A stretch of 64,000 nucleotides of DNA from Microbacterium sp. T2.11-28 (lineage in GTDB: Bacteria; Actinomycetota; Actinomycetes; Actinomycetales; Microbacteriaceae). The stretch covers positions 248,001 to 312,000 of the forward strand of contig NZ_CATNHF010000012.1 of the NCBI RefSeq assembly GCF_950097975.1, given 5' to 3'. Under the pieces are notes generated by a model. It was given only the letters and a program-made list of their open reading frames with translations. It made no database searches and was not told the DNA's origin. This document shows, piece after piece, positions 33,145 to 40,293 of this stretch. Both the position numbers and the translations under genes were made by a program. How positions within the stretch are numbered: the stretch's first letter is position 1; the number at the start of each line of letters is the position of its first letter.

Positions 33145-33740
33145 CCACCACCGTCCCGGACGTCGTCGACGAGATCTCGGGCGCATCGCCCGCGGTCGCG
33201 GCGCGGCGCCGACCCGTGACCCGCGAGCAGTCGCAGGCGAGCTTCGACGCGCTCTTCTCGCCCCTCGACGACCGTCACCTGGCGACCCCTGACCGCTGGC
33301 TGCTCGCCGCCTTCGCGACCCGCCTCACCGCCGGCGACCACACCGCCGGCTTCTACGCGGACCGTGCCCGGATCGCCGCACCCGCCCTCGCCGAACGCGT
33401 GCTCGACGAGGCCGAGGCCCAGTCCGTGGCCGGCCCGTACGGGGTCTACGCCGAGCCGGGGCTGCGGGGCGAGGACATCGTCGGCCCGCGCTACGCGCCG
33501 TCGGCCGACCTGCGCGCGGCCGTCGGTGAGAAGCTCGCCGCCGGCCTCGCCCACGTGCACCTGCTGACCTACCGGCTGCGCGAGACCGACGGCGCGTCGC
33601 ACGACGCCCTCGTCGACGCGGGCTGGAGCGTCGACGGCATCGTCACGCTGTCGCAGCTGATCGCCTTCCTCGCCTTCCAGCAGCGGGTGGCCGCCGGCCT
33701 GCGCGTCCTGTCGGCGAGCGAGGCGGGGGAGGCGGCATGA
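33141..33740 (+). CDS. CMD-domain protein (Avi_7170-like)
   Basis: A 199-residue helical protein related to carboxymuconolactone decarboxylase/AhpD-fold proteins. Segments such as LATPDRWLLAAFATRLTAGD, GFYADRARIAAPA and WSVDGIVTLSQLIAFLAFQQ match the fold. The usual CxxC redox pair is absent (the protein contains no cysteine), so it is not a peroxidase by itself. It resembles the Avi_7170-type partner of the neighbouring Avi_7169-type protein. It is joined by four-base ATGA overlaps to both the monooxygenase and the next gene, which implies fixed stoichiometry, possibly a complex. Confidence 0.85.
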   Translation: MTTTVPDVVDEISGASPAVAARRRPVTREQSQASFDALFSPLDDRHLATPDRWLLAAFATRLTAGDHTAGFYADRARIAAPALAERVLDEAEAQSVAGPYGVYAEPGLRGEDIVGPRYAPSADLRAAVGEKLAAGLAHVHLLTYRLRETDGASHDALVDAGWSVDGIVTLSQLIAFLAFQQRVAAGLRVLSASEAGEAA

Positions 33741-34363
33741 GCGGCACGATCTCCGACGCGACGGGCACCGCGCGCGCACTCCGGCACGACGCCCCCCATC
33801 CCGACGGCTTCACGCGGGAGAGCGTCGGCTGGCTGCCGTGGCTCGAGCCGCTGCCCGCCGAGGAGCTGACCGACCGCCATCATGCGGGCCTCGTCGACCG
33901 CGGCCGAGCCAACTCGGATTACTTCCGCCTCCTGGCGCGGGACCCCGAGATCCTGCGGGCGCGCACCCTCACCGACAAGGACATCTTCTACAACGTCGCC
34001 GAGGGCCTGCCGCGCGAGGATCGCGAGCTCGCGGCCGCGGCGGCGTCACGCGTCAACGGCTGCGTCTTCTGCGCCTCGGTGCACGCGCGGTTCGCGGCCC
34101 ATTTCTCGGGCCGCGACGCCGACGTCGACCGCCTCCTCGCCGAGGGCGTCGGCGCCGACCTCGGCGAGCGGTGGAACGCGATCGTGGCCGCCGCCGTCGC
34201 GCTCACGCAGACGCCGATCGCCTTCGGGCCCGCGCACGTCGCGCGCCTGCGGGCGGCCGGGCTCGACGACCTGGAGATCTCCGACGTCGTGCACGGCGCC
34301 GCGTTCTTCAACTGGGCGAACCGCCTCATGCTCACCCTCGGCCGGGCGGTCGCGCCCGCCTAG
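33737..34363 (+). CDS. Alkylhydroperoxidase-domain protein (Avi_7169-like)
   Basis: A 208-residue AhpD-fold protein that retains the redox centre: VNGCVFCASVHARFAAHF contains Cys109-x2-Cys112 and His116, the catalytic arrangement of AhpD peroxidases. The rest is helical, with EISDVVHGAAFFNWANRLML near the end. It is the last gene of the seven-gene operon and overlaps its predecessor (ATGA). A sensible role is disposal of a peroxide or thiol intermediate produced by the monooxygenase, but this is inference. A family C repeat lies just after its stop, between it and the convergent SIP gene. Confidence 0.9.
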   Translation: MSGTISDATGTARALRHDAPHPDGFTRESVGWLPWLEPLPAEELTDRHHAGLVDRGRANSDYFRLLARDPEILRARTLTDKDIFYNVAEGLPREDRELAAAAASRVNGCVFCASVHARFAAHFSGRDADVDRLLAEGVGADLGERWNAIVAAAVALTQTPIAFGPAHVARLRAAGLDDLEISDVVHGAAFFNWANRLMLTLGRAVAPA

Positions 34364-34372
34364 CCGCCGCAC

Positions 34373-34439
34373 GCGGGGGCGAAAGCAGGCAGGATCGCGA
34401 CGCAGGGCTGGGGGCCATCCAGCCTGCTTTCGCCCCCGC
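34373..34439. repeat. Family C dispersed inverted repeat, copy 2
   Basis: Perfect 18-bp arms, GCGGGGGCGAAAGCAGGC (34373-34390) and GCCTGCTTTCGCCCCCGC (34422-34439), enclose 31 unconserved bases. This is the best-preserved family C copy. It sits between two convergent genes, so it may also terminate transcription both ways. Short CGCCGGCGTCACCCC direct repeats follow at 34441-34475. Confidence 0.9.
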
Positions 34440-34497
34440 CCGCCGGCGTCACCCCGCCCGCCGGCGTCACCCCGGCCCGGCCCGCCCCGGCCCGGGG

Positions 34498-35361
34498 TCA
34501 GGACCGTTCCGCCGACTGCCGCCCGGCCGCCGGTACCTCGCCGGCGCCGACGCGCCAGTACCCGACGAAGCTGACGGCGCCCTTGTCGAGGCCGCGCTCG
34601 CCGACGAGGTACCGGCGGGCGGCGGTCGGCAGCGCCTGCTCGCCGACGATGAAGGCGTGCGGATCGCCGGGGAGGTCCCGCTCCTGCAGTGCCGCCAGCG
34701 CGAGGCTCCCCGGCTTCACGCCGGCGCCGCGGACGATCCACTGCACATCGACCCCCGCCGGCGCATCGAAGGGGAGGATGTCGTCGGCCGACGGCGCCTC
34801 GATGATCGCGAACCCGGTGGCCGTCGCCGGCAGCGAGGCGCACACCCCCGCGACCGCCGGCGCACCGGTCTCGTCGGCGACGAGGGCGACCCGCTCCACG
34901 CCGCGCTCGGGGCGGAACCCGAGGCCCTCGTCGATGATCACGACGGACTCGCCCGGGGTCGCGGCCTCCGCCCACCGCGAGGCGGGACCGGCGGCGTCGC
35001 CCGAGCCGTGCAGCACGAAGTCGACGTCGATCTCCGCTCCGCCGCCGTCGGGGCCGCCGGCGCGGTAGGCGCGGACGGTGTAGTTGCGCATCACGGGACG
35101 CATCCCGGCGGGGATCCGCAGGTACTTCAGGTAGCCGAGGATGCTGTTGGCCTTGGCCGGGATCCGCTCCAGCCCCTCGTCGCCGCCCACCGGCAGGAAG
35201 AGGCGGAACCACTGGTCGTAGCCGAGCGGGCGGAAGCGCGCGATGTCGCCGCCGCCGAGCGTGATCCGCATCCAGTGAGGGCTCAGCCGCTCGGTGCGCA
35301 GCACCGTCAGGTGTAGGAGCTCCTGCACGGCGGGCTTCACGAGGGTGCTGGATCGAGCCAT
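34498..35361 (-). CDS. Siderophore-interacting protein (FAD-linked ferric reductase)
   Basis: A 287-residue FAD/NAD(P)H oxidoreductase that releases iron from imported ferric siderophores. The FAD-binding motif is RNYTVRAYR, followed by the ribityl/phosphate region GPASRWAEAATPGESVVI and a C-terminal nucleotide domain (VERVALVADETGAPAVAGV, HAFIVGEQALPTAARRYLVG). Length and order match SIP proteins. ATG 35361 has GAAAGGA upstream. It follows the EcfT gene by 54 bases on the same strand and is probably the last gene of the ECF operon, which makes iron, haem or a siderophore a likely cargo for that importer. Confidence 0.93.
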   Translation of the reverse strand: MARSSTLVKPAVQELLHLTVLRTERLSPHWMRITLGGGDIARFRPLGYDQWFRLFLPVGGDEGLERIPAKANSILGYLKYLRIPAGMRPVMRNYTVRAYRAGGPDGGGAEIDVDFVLHGSGDAAGPASRWAEAATPGESVVIIDEGLGFRPERGVERVALVADETGAPAVAGVCASLPATATGFAIIEAPSADDILPFDAPAGVDVQWIVRGAGVKPGSLALAALQERDLPGDPHAFIVGEQALPTAARRYLVGERGLDKGAVSFVGYWRVGAGEVPAAGRQSAERS

Positions 35362-35415
35362 GAGGACGTCCTTTCGGGGAAGGTGCCGGCGTGCGCGGGG
35401 CTCACGGCGGCGGGA

Positions 35416-36288
35416 TCAGGCGGCCGCCCAGGGGAATCCCGCCCCGGGGAATCCCGCCCAGGGGAATCCCGCCCAGGGTGATGCCGCCCAGGGGAACAGC
35501 AGCCACAGGATGACGAGCGAGACGGCCGCGAACGCCACCGTGAACGCGGTGTCGCGCGCCCGCCACGGCACCAGGTGCCGCTCGGTGCGGTCGGTGTGCG
35601 CGCCGAACGCGCGGGCGTCCATGGCGAGCGCGACCCGCTCGGCGTGGCGGATCGCCCCCGCCAGCAGCGGCACGAGGTATCCCCACCAGCGGGCGATCGC
35701 CGCGAACGGGCCGCGTCCGCCGTGCGAGCCGCGCACGCGATGCGCCTGCCGGATGACGTCGAGCTCGTGGCCGAACCGGGGGACGAAGCGGAACGCGGCG
35801 AGCGCGGTGTAGCCCACCCGGTAGGGCACGCGCAGCTGCTGCACGCTGGCCCGTACGAGGTCGGGGCCGGTCGTGGTGAGACCGGCGATCAGCGCGAGGG
35901 CGATGATCGCGGCCAGCCGCAGGGCGGTCGCCAGCCCGATCACCAGGGCCCCGCCGTACAGGGTCCAGGGTCCGATGGTCAGGACCACCTCCGACTGGTC
36001 CACGCGGCTCGCGTCGGCCCACACGGCCATGCCGAACCCGAGCAGTGCGACGGCCGCGGGAAGGGCGACCAGCAGCAGGAGCACGACGCGCGGGGTGAGC
36101 CGCGCTCCGGCGACGAGCACCGCGTAGGCGAGGCCGATGAAGGCGAGCGGCGTGACGAGGTCGCGGACGAAGACGAGCGCGATCATCGCCGGCAGCGGGG
36201 CGGCGAGCTTGGCGAGCGGATTGAGGCCGAGGAGGAACCTCCCGCGCGCGGCGAGGTCGGCGTACGGATCGGCGGCGAGGACGGTCAC
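35416..36288 (-). CDS. ECF transporter T component
   Basis: A 290-residue membrane protein that couples the ECF ATPases to the substrate-binding S component. It has five or six helices and the diagnostic cytoplasmic motifs near ALAAFRFVPRFGHELDVIRQ and HAERVALAMDARAFGAHTDR (the Ala-Arg-Gly-like coupling motifs). The GTG at 36288 overlaps the ATPase stop (GTGA). The C-terminus is odd: the last 25 residues are a Phe-Pro-Trp-Ala-Gly repeat encoded by five 15-bp tandem units, which looks like a recent expansion after the final helix. Confidence 0.9.
   Translation of the reverse strand: MTVLAADPYADLAARGRFLLGLNPLAKLAAPLPAMIALVFVRDLVTPLAFIGLAYAVLVAGARLTPRVVLLLLVALPAAVALLGFGMAVWADASRVDQSEVVLTIGPWTLYGGALVIGLATALRLAAIIALALIAGLTTTGPDLVRASVQQLRVPYRVGYTALAAFRFVPRFGHELDVIRQAHRVRGSHGGRGPFAAIARWWGYLVPLLAGAIRHAERVALAMDARAFGAHTDRTERHLVPWRARDTAFTVAFAAVSLVILWLLFPWAASPWAGFPWAGFPGAGFPWAAA
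35426..35500. repeat. 15-bp tandem repeat, five units, inside the EcfT 3' end
   Basis: GCCCAGGGGAATCCC starts at 35426, 35441, 35456, 35471 and 35486 with only small changes, an exact 15-bp period. Being a multiple of three, it lengthens the EcfT protein by Phe-Pro-Trp-Ala-Gly units without breaking the frame. Confidence 0.9.
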
Positions 36289-38081
36289 GGCGCCGCCTCG
36301 GCGGGACGGACGGTCCGGGCGTCGTGCTGCGGAGCGGGCAGGTCGGCGAGCCGGGTGACGCCGGCGAGCGCGGGATGGCGCGACCCCTGCAGCGCCTGAC
36401 GCAGCGGCGGGAGGCGGAGCCCGGCGCGCCGCAGCAGCGCGGCATCGGCGAACACGTCGCCCGTCGTCGTGTCCGCGACGACGCGGCCGTCGTCGAGCAC
36501 GATGGTCCGGTCGGCGTAGTCGGTGACCAGCTGCATGTCGTGGGTGACGACGATGACGGTGGTCCCGGTGTCGTTGAGCTCCCGGAGCAGCCGTAGCAGC
36601 TCGTCGGCCCGGGCGCGGTCCTGGCCGAACGTCGGCTCGTCGAGCGCGAGGATCGGGGCGCCGGCGACGAGCGCCGTGCCCACCGAGAGGCGACGCTTCT
36701 GCCCTCCCGACAGGAGGAACGGGTGGGTGTCGGCGCGGTCCTCGAGCCCGAACCGGGCGAGCACCTCGAGGGCGCGTGCGCGGACCTCGTCCTCCGGCAG
36801 CCGTTGCAGCCGCAGGCCGTGGGCGAGCTCGTCGAAGACGGTGTGGGCGATGAACTGGTGCTCGGGGTTCTGGAACACGAAGCCGATCCGCCGGGAGAGG
36901 CTGCGCAGGTCGGTGCGCGCGGGATCGGCTCCGGCGACGCTCACGTGCCCGCGGGGGAGCGGGATGACCCCGGCGATCGCCTGCAGGAGCGTCGTCTTGC
37001 CGGCGCCGTTGGCGCCCACGATCGCGACGAACTCGCCGCCGCGCACCTCGAGGTCGATCCCGTGCAGCACGCGGGTGCGGCCCCGCGAGAGCGACAAGTC
37101 CCGCACCGTGACGACCGGCTCGATCGGCGCGGCGGGCGGGGCGGGCGGCGTGGCGGCCGGGGCGCCCTCCGCGGCGGCGGGCACGGTCGCCGGCGGTGGG
37201 GCGTCGGCGGCCTCGACGGCGGCGCGCAGCTCGTCGGGGGTGAGCGGCAGCGGGTCGATCCGCCATCCCGCCTCGCGCAGCGCGAGGGCGGCGAGGGTGG
37301 AGACCGGCAGCCACACTCCGAGCGCGTGCAGCTCCTCGGCGCGGCCGCGCAGCACGTCGTCGGTCGTGCCGTCGGCGACGGTCCGTCCGCGGGCGTCGAG
37401 CACGACCACGCGGTCGGTGAGGCCGACGGCCTGGTCGAGGTTGTGCTCGATGAGCACGATCGCGCGATCGCCGGCGGAGACGACGTCGGCGAGGGTGGCG
37501 TACACCTCCTCGATGCCGGCGGGATCGAGGTTGGCGGTCGGCTCGTCGAGCACGAGCACGGGCGATCCCATCGCCAGCGCGCACGCGATCGCGAGCCGCT
37601 GCCGGCCGCCGCCGGAGAGCCGGTCGGGGTTGTCGGCGCGGCGCTCCCACAGTCCGACGCGGCGGAGAGCGTCTTCGGTGCGCGCGAGCACGATCTCCAC
37701 GGGGAGGCGGAGATTCTCGGGACCGAAGGCGACCTCGTCGAGCAGGGTGCCCGTCACCAGCTGCGCGTCGGGGTCCTGGAAGACCATCCCGACGGTCGTG
37801 CTGAGCGTCGCCACCGGCGTGGTCGCCGCATCCCTCCCGCCGATGCGCACGTCCCCGTCGATCCGCGCGGGGATCGCGTGGGGGATCAGCCCGTTGAGCG
37901 ACAGTGCCAGCGTGGACTTGCCCGAGCCGCTCGGCCCCAGGAGGAGGACGACCTCGCCGGGGTGCACCGCGAACGATGCGCCCGCGGGCGTCGCCGTCGT
38001 CTCGCCGTCGTGGGTGATCGCGACGCCTTCGACCTGCACCACCGGGGTGCCGGTCGCCGTGTCGTCCGCTCGGTTCCCCAC
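36285..38081 (-). CDS. ECF transporter energising unit, two fused ATPases
   Basis: A 598-residue protein with two ECF-type ATPase domains. Domain 1: LGPSGSGKST Walker A, VGMVFQDPDAQLVTGTLLDE Q-loop region typical of ECF ATPases, LSGGGRQRLAIACALA and VLVLDEPTANLD. Domain 2: VGANGAGKTT, FVFQNPEHQFIAHTVFDELA, LSGGQKRRLSVGTALV and ILALDEPTFGQD. An Ala/Pro linker joins them. The GTG start at 38081 lies six bases after TAAGTT (complement of 38088-38093), so transcription may be leaderless, and that -10 lies inside an IdeR/DtxR-like box. It powers the importer together with EcfT and the S component. Confidence 0.93.
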   Translation of the reverse strand: MGNRADDTATGTPVVQVEGVAITHDGETTATPAGASFAVHPGEVVLLLGPSGSGKSTLALSLNGLIPHAIPARIDGDVRIGGRDAATTPVATLSTTVGMVFQDPDAQLVTGTLLDEVAFGPENLRLPVEIVLARTEDALRRVGLWERRADNPDRLSGGGRQRLAIACALAMGSPVLVLDEPTANLDPAGIEEVYATLADVVSAGDRAIVLIEHNLDQAVGLTDRVVVLDARGRTVADGTTDDVLRGRAEELHALGVWLPVSTLAALALREAGWRIDPLPLTPDELRAAVEAADAPPPATVPAAAEGAPAATPPAPPAAPIEPVVTVRDLSLSRGRTRVLHGIDLEVRGGEFVAIVGANGAGKTTLLQAIAGVIPLPRGHVSVAGADPARTDLRSLSRRIGFVFQNPEHQFIAHTVFDELAHGLRLQRLPEDEVRARALEVLARFGLEDRADTHPFLLSGGQKRRLSVGTALVAGAPILALDEPTFGQDRARADELLRLLRELNDTGTTVIVVTHDMQLVTDYADRTIVLDDGRVVADTTTGDVFADAALLRRAGLRLPPLRQALQGSRHPALAGVTRLADLPAPQHDARTVRPAEAAP

Positions 38082-38085
38082 ACCC

Positions 38086-38104
38086 CTAACTTAGCCCACC
38101 CTAA
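38086..38104 (-). promoter_or_regulatory. Candidate DtxR/IdeR iron box
   Basis: CTAACTTAGCCCACCCTAA matches the 19-bp DtxR/IdeR consensus TTAGGTTAGSCTAACCTAA at 14 of 19 positions. It overlaps the TAAGTT -10 hexamer of the ECF ATPase gene, the right place for repression by an iron-loaded regulator. Together with the downstream siderophore-interacting protein it suggests iron control of the operon. Confidence 0.6.
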
Positions 38105-38181
38105 CCTCACCTCTCCTGGGCCGGTCGCCTGGGCAGCGGGAGCCGGGGCAGCGGGGCGTGAGCGTAGCGGCGGGGAGGCGG

Positions 38182-38730
38182 TCAGGCGTGGGCGCGGGCC
38201 ACGCCGGCGCGGCGCAGGCCCCGGCCGACCGCGAGGCCGCCGGCGGTCCACACGACCGGCGACACCACCGACAGCGCCAGGTAGGCGATCTGCGCCCACG
38301 GCTCGAGCTTGCCGAGGTCGGCGGCGAAGAAGACGACGACGGCGATGATGACGCCGATGATCGCGGCCGAGATGAAGAAGCGCCACGGCCCCCAGGCGCG
38401 GTAGCGGGTGGCGGCGGCGACGGCCTCCTGGATCGCTCCGAACAGTAGCGCCGTGCCGAGGAACCGCCCGATCCACATCGGGGCGAAGGCGCTCGCGACG
38501 AGGGCGGCGAGCACGTGCGTGATGAGCGCGACGAGCGGCAGGCGCAGCACCTCCTGCGCGATGATCCCCGGCAGCACGTGGGCCCCCAGCAGCATCCCGT
38601 AGAGGAAGGGTGCGGTGGCCAGCACGACGAGGCTCAGCGAGCCGGCGATGCCGCCGACGATGCCCGTCGCGACGCCGATCGCCGCGCAGACGAGCAGCAC
38701 GCGCGTCGACAGGAGCGGGGTTCGGGCCAC
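38182..38730 (-). CDS. ECF transporter S (substrate-binding) component
   Basis: A 182-residue, six-helix membrane protein. It resembles S components of the MptD/YkoE-like type: LATAPFLYGMLLGAHVLPGI in the second hairpin, ALLFGAIQEAVAAATRYRAW, and a basic C-terminus GGLAVGRGLRRAGVARAHA. S components bind the cargo (vitamins, metals, haem or similar) and pair with the T/ATPase module encoded downstream. Specificity cannot be read directly; the siderophore-interacting protein and iron-type box favour an iron-related ligand. GTG at 38730 follows TACGCT (complement of 38737-38742) by six bases, so it has its own leaderless promoter. Confidence 0.82.
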   Translation of the reverse strand: MARTPLLSTRVLLVCAAIGVATGIVGGIAGSLSLVVLATAPFLYGMLLGAHVLPGIIAQEVLRLPLVALITHVLAALVASAFAPMWIGRFLGTALLFGAIQEAVAAATRYRAWGPWRFFISAAIIGVIIAVVVFFAADLGKLEPWAQIAYLALSVVSPVVWTAGGLAVGRGLRRAGVARAHA

Positions 38731-38767
38731 CTCTCCAGCGTAGTCGCGCGAGGGAAGGGGCCGACCC

Positions 38768-39748
38768 TCAGCGGCCGGGGGAATCCGGCCGGCGGCGCCG
38801 GGTGAGGCGCACGCCCGGCAGCGGCGGTGCGGGGATGCGCTCCTCGCCGTGTCCGACGACGTGCCCGAAGCGGTCGGTGCCCGCCTCCCACGCGTCGCGT
38901 GCCGCCACGATCTCCTCGTGCGTGCGGCCGACGAAGTTCCACCACATGACGATGTCGTCCTCGAACGGCTCGCCGCCGAGGAGGAACACGGTGGCGTCCT
39001 GCGTCGCGGTCACCTCGACGCCGTCGCGCTGCACGCCGAGGTAGAGCAGCCCGAGGTCGGGCACGGCGACGGGATCCGGGGCGTGCACGGTCGGAGCGCC
39101 CGAGATGCCGACGACGGCGTACTCCCACTCCGGGTTCAGCGGCAGCCGGGTGCGCACCCCCGCCGGGATGACCACCTCGGCCCCGACGATCGGCGTGTAC
39201 ATGCGGGCGGGCGAGGTCGCGCCGGCGAACTCCCCCACCACCACGTGCGCTGTGGCGCCGCCGTCGAGCGCGACGACCGGCAGGTCTCCGATGCGCTCGA
39301 AGTCGCGCTCGCCGTGGCGGCGCGACTCGGGCAGGGCGACCCACAGCTGCAGGGCGTCGAGGGGCACCGCGTCCTCGCCGACGGAGTACTCCGAGTGCGA
39401 GATGCCTGCGCCGCTGGTCATGATGTTCAGCACGCCGCGCCGCACGACCACGTCGCTGCCGATCGCGTCGCGGTGACGCACCTCGCCGACGAACGGCCAC
39501 GTCACGGTCTGCAGGCCGATGTGCGGGTGCGGCTCGACGCGCATCCGCGCGGTCTGCGGACCGAACCGGTCCAGGAAGCACCACGCGCCGACCATCGGCA
39601 GCGCGCGCTGCGGCAGGCTCCGGTGCACCGACATGCCCCGGACGCCCCCCAGGGGCACCTCGCGCGCCTCCAGCAGGAGCGCACGCGGGCCGTCGCACGC
39701 GATGGCCGCCTCCCGCGCGGGCTCGTGGGGCGCGTCGAGCCGGGTCAT
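38768..39748 (-). CDS. Pirin family protein
   Basis: A 326-residue bicupin. The iron ligands of pirins are present: EPHPHIGLQTVTW (His74, His76) and GAGISHSEYS (His118, Glu120). QLWVALPESRRHGERDFERI and the GEPFEDDIVMWWNFVGRTHE segment near the C-terminus are typical. Bacterial pirins act as quercetinase-like dioxygenases or as regulators of metabolic enzymes; the role here is unknown. ATG 39748 overlaps the stop of the GNAT gene (ATGA), so the two are co-translated. Confidence 0.92.
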   Translation of the reverse strand: MTRLDAPHEPAREAAIACDGPRALLLEAREVPLGGVRGMSVHRSLPQRALPMVGAWCFLDRFGPQTARMRVEPHPHIGLQTVTWPFVGEVRHRDAIGSDVVVRRGVLNIMTSGAGISHSEYSVGEDAVPLDALQLWVALPESRRHGERDFERIGDLPVVALDGGATAHVVVGEFAGATSPARMYTPIVGAEVVIPAGVRTRLPLNPEWEYAVVGISGAPTVHAPDPVAVPDLGLLYLGVQRDGVEVTATQDATVFLLGGEPFEDDIVMWWNFVGRTHEEIVAARDAWEAGTDRFGHVVGHGEERIPAPPLPGVRLTRRRRPDSPGR

Positions 39749-40092
39749 GCGTCCGCGGCGTCGATCTCGTCGCTGCCGGCCGCGTCGGCGGTGGGGCGCC
39801 ACCGCACCTGCAGGCCGTCGACGTCGTGGGACTGCAGGTACTTCACGACGAACGGGCACACCGGCACGACGGTCTCCCCGCGCGCCGCCACGTCGGCGAG
39901 CGCCCGGCCGACCAGGACCGAGCCGAGGCCGCGACCGCTGAAGGCGGGGTCGATCTCGGTGTGAGGGAAGACGAGGCGGCCCTGGTCGTCCTCGCGGAAC
40001 AGCGTGAACCCCGCGACGGTGTCGCCCTGACGGATCTCGTAGCGCCCCTTCGCGTCGTTGCGCTCGACCGTGATCCCGACGTCATCGCTCAT
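39745..40092 (-). CDS. GNAT-like N-acetyltransferase (YjdJ-type)
   Basis: A 115-residue small acetyltransferase of the Acetyltransf_CG (YjdJ/GTL3B) type. The core is RYEIRQGDTVAGFTLFREDD, TEIDPAFSGRGLGSVLVGRA (acetyl-CoA pyrophosphate loop) and VPVCPFVVKYLQSHDVDG, which contains the Cys-Pro-Phe-Val motif of this group. The substrate is unknown. ATG 40092 has a strong Shine-Dalgarno sequence (GAGGAGAGG). It is the first gene of a short operon with pirin. Confidence 0.92.
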   Translation of the reverse strand: MSDDVGITVERNDAKGRYEIRQGDTVAGFTLFREDDQGRLVFPHTEIDPAFSGRGLGSVLVGRALADVAARGETVVPVCPFVVKYLQSHDVDGLQVRWRPTADAAGSDEIDAADA

Positions 40093-40293
40093 GGCATCCC
40101 TCTCCTCGCTTCCCCCAACGTACGTCGTGGCCGGGGTGTTCCGCGAGCCTCCGCGGCCCGGCGCGGGGCGGGTGCCCGCCGTTCGTCGCGGCATCCGCGC
40201 CGCTCGTCGCACGTCGGCCCGCGGACGCGCCGCCCCCGGCGGGCCGGTTCCTACCCTGAAGCGCACGCAATGACGCGCCCACGAGGAGATCCG

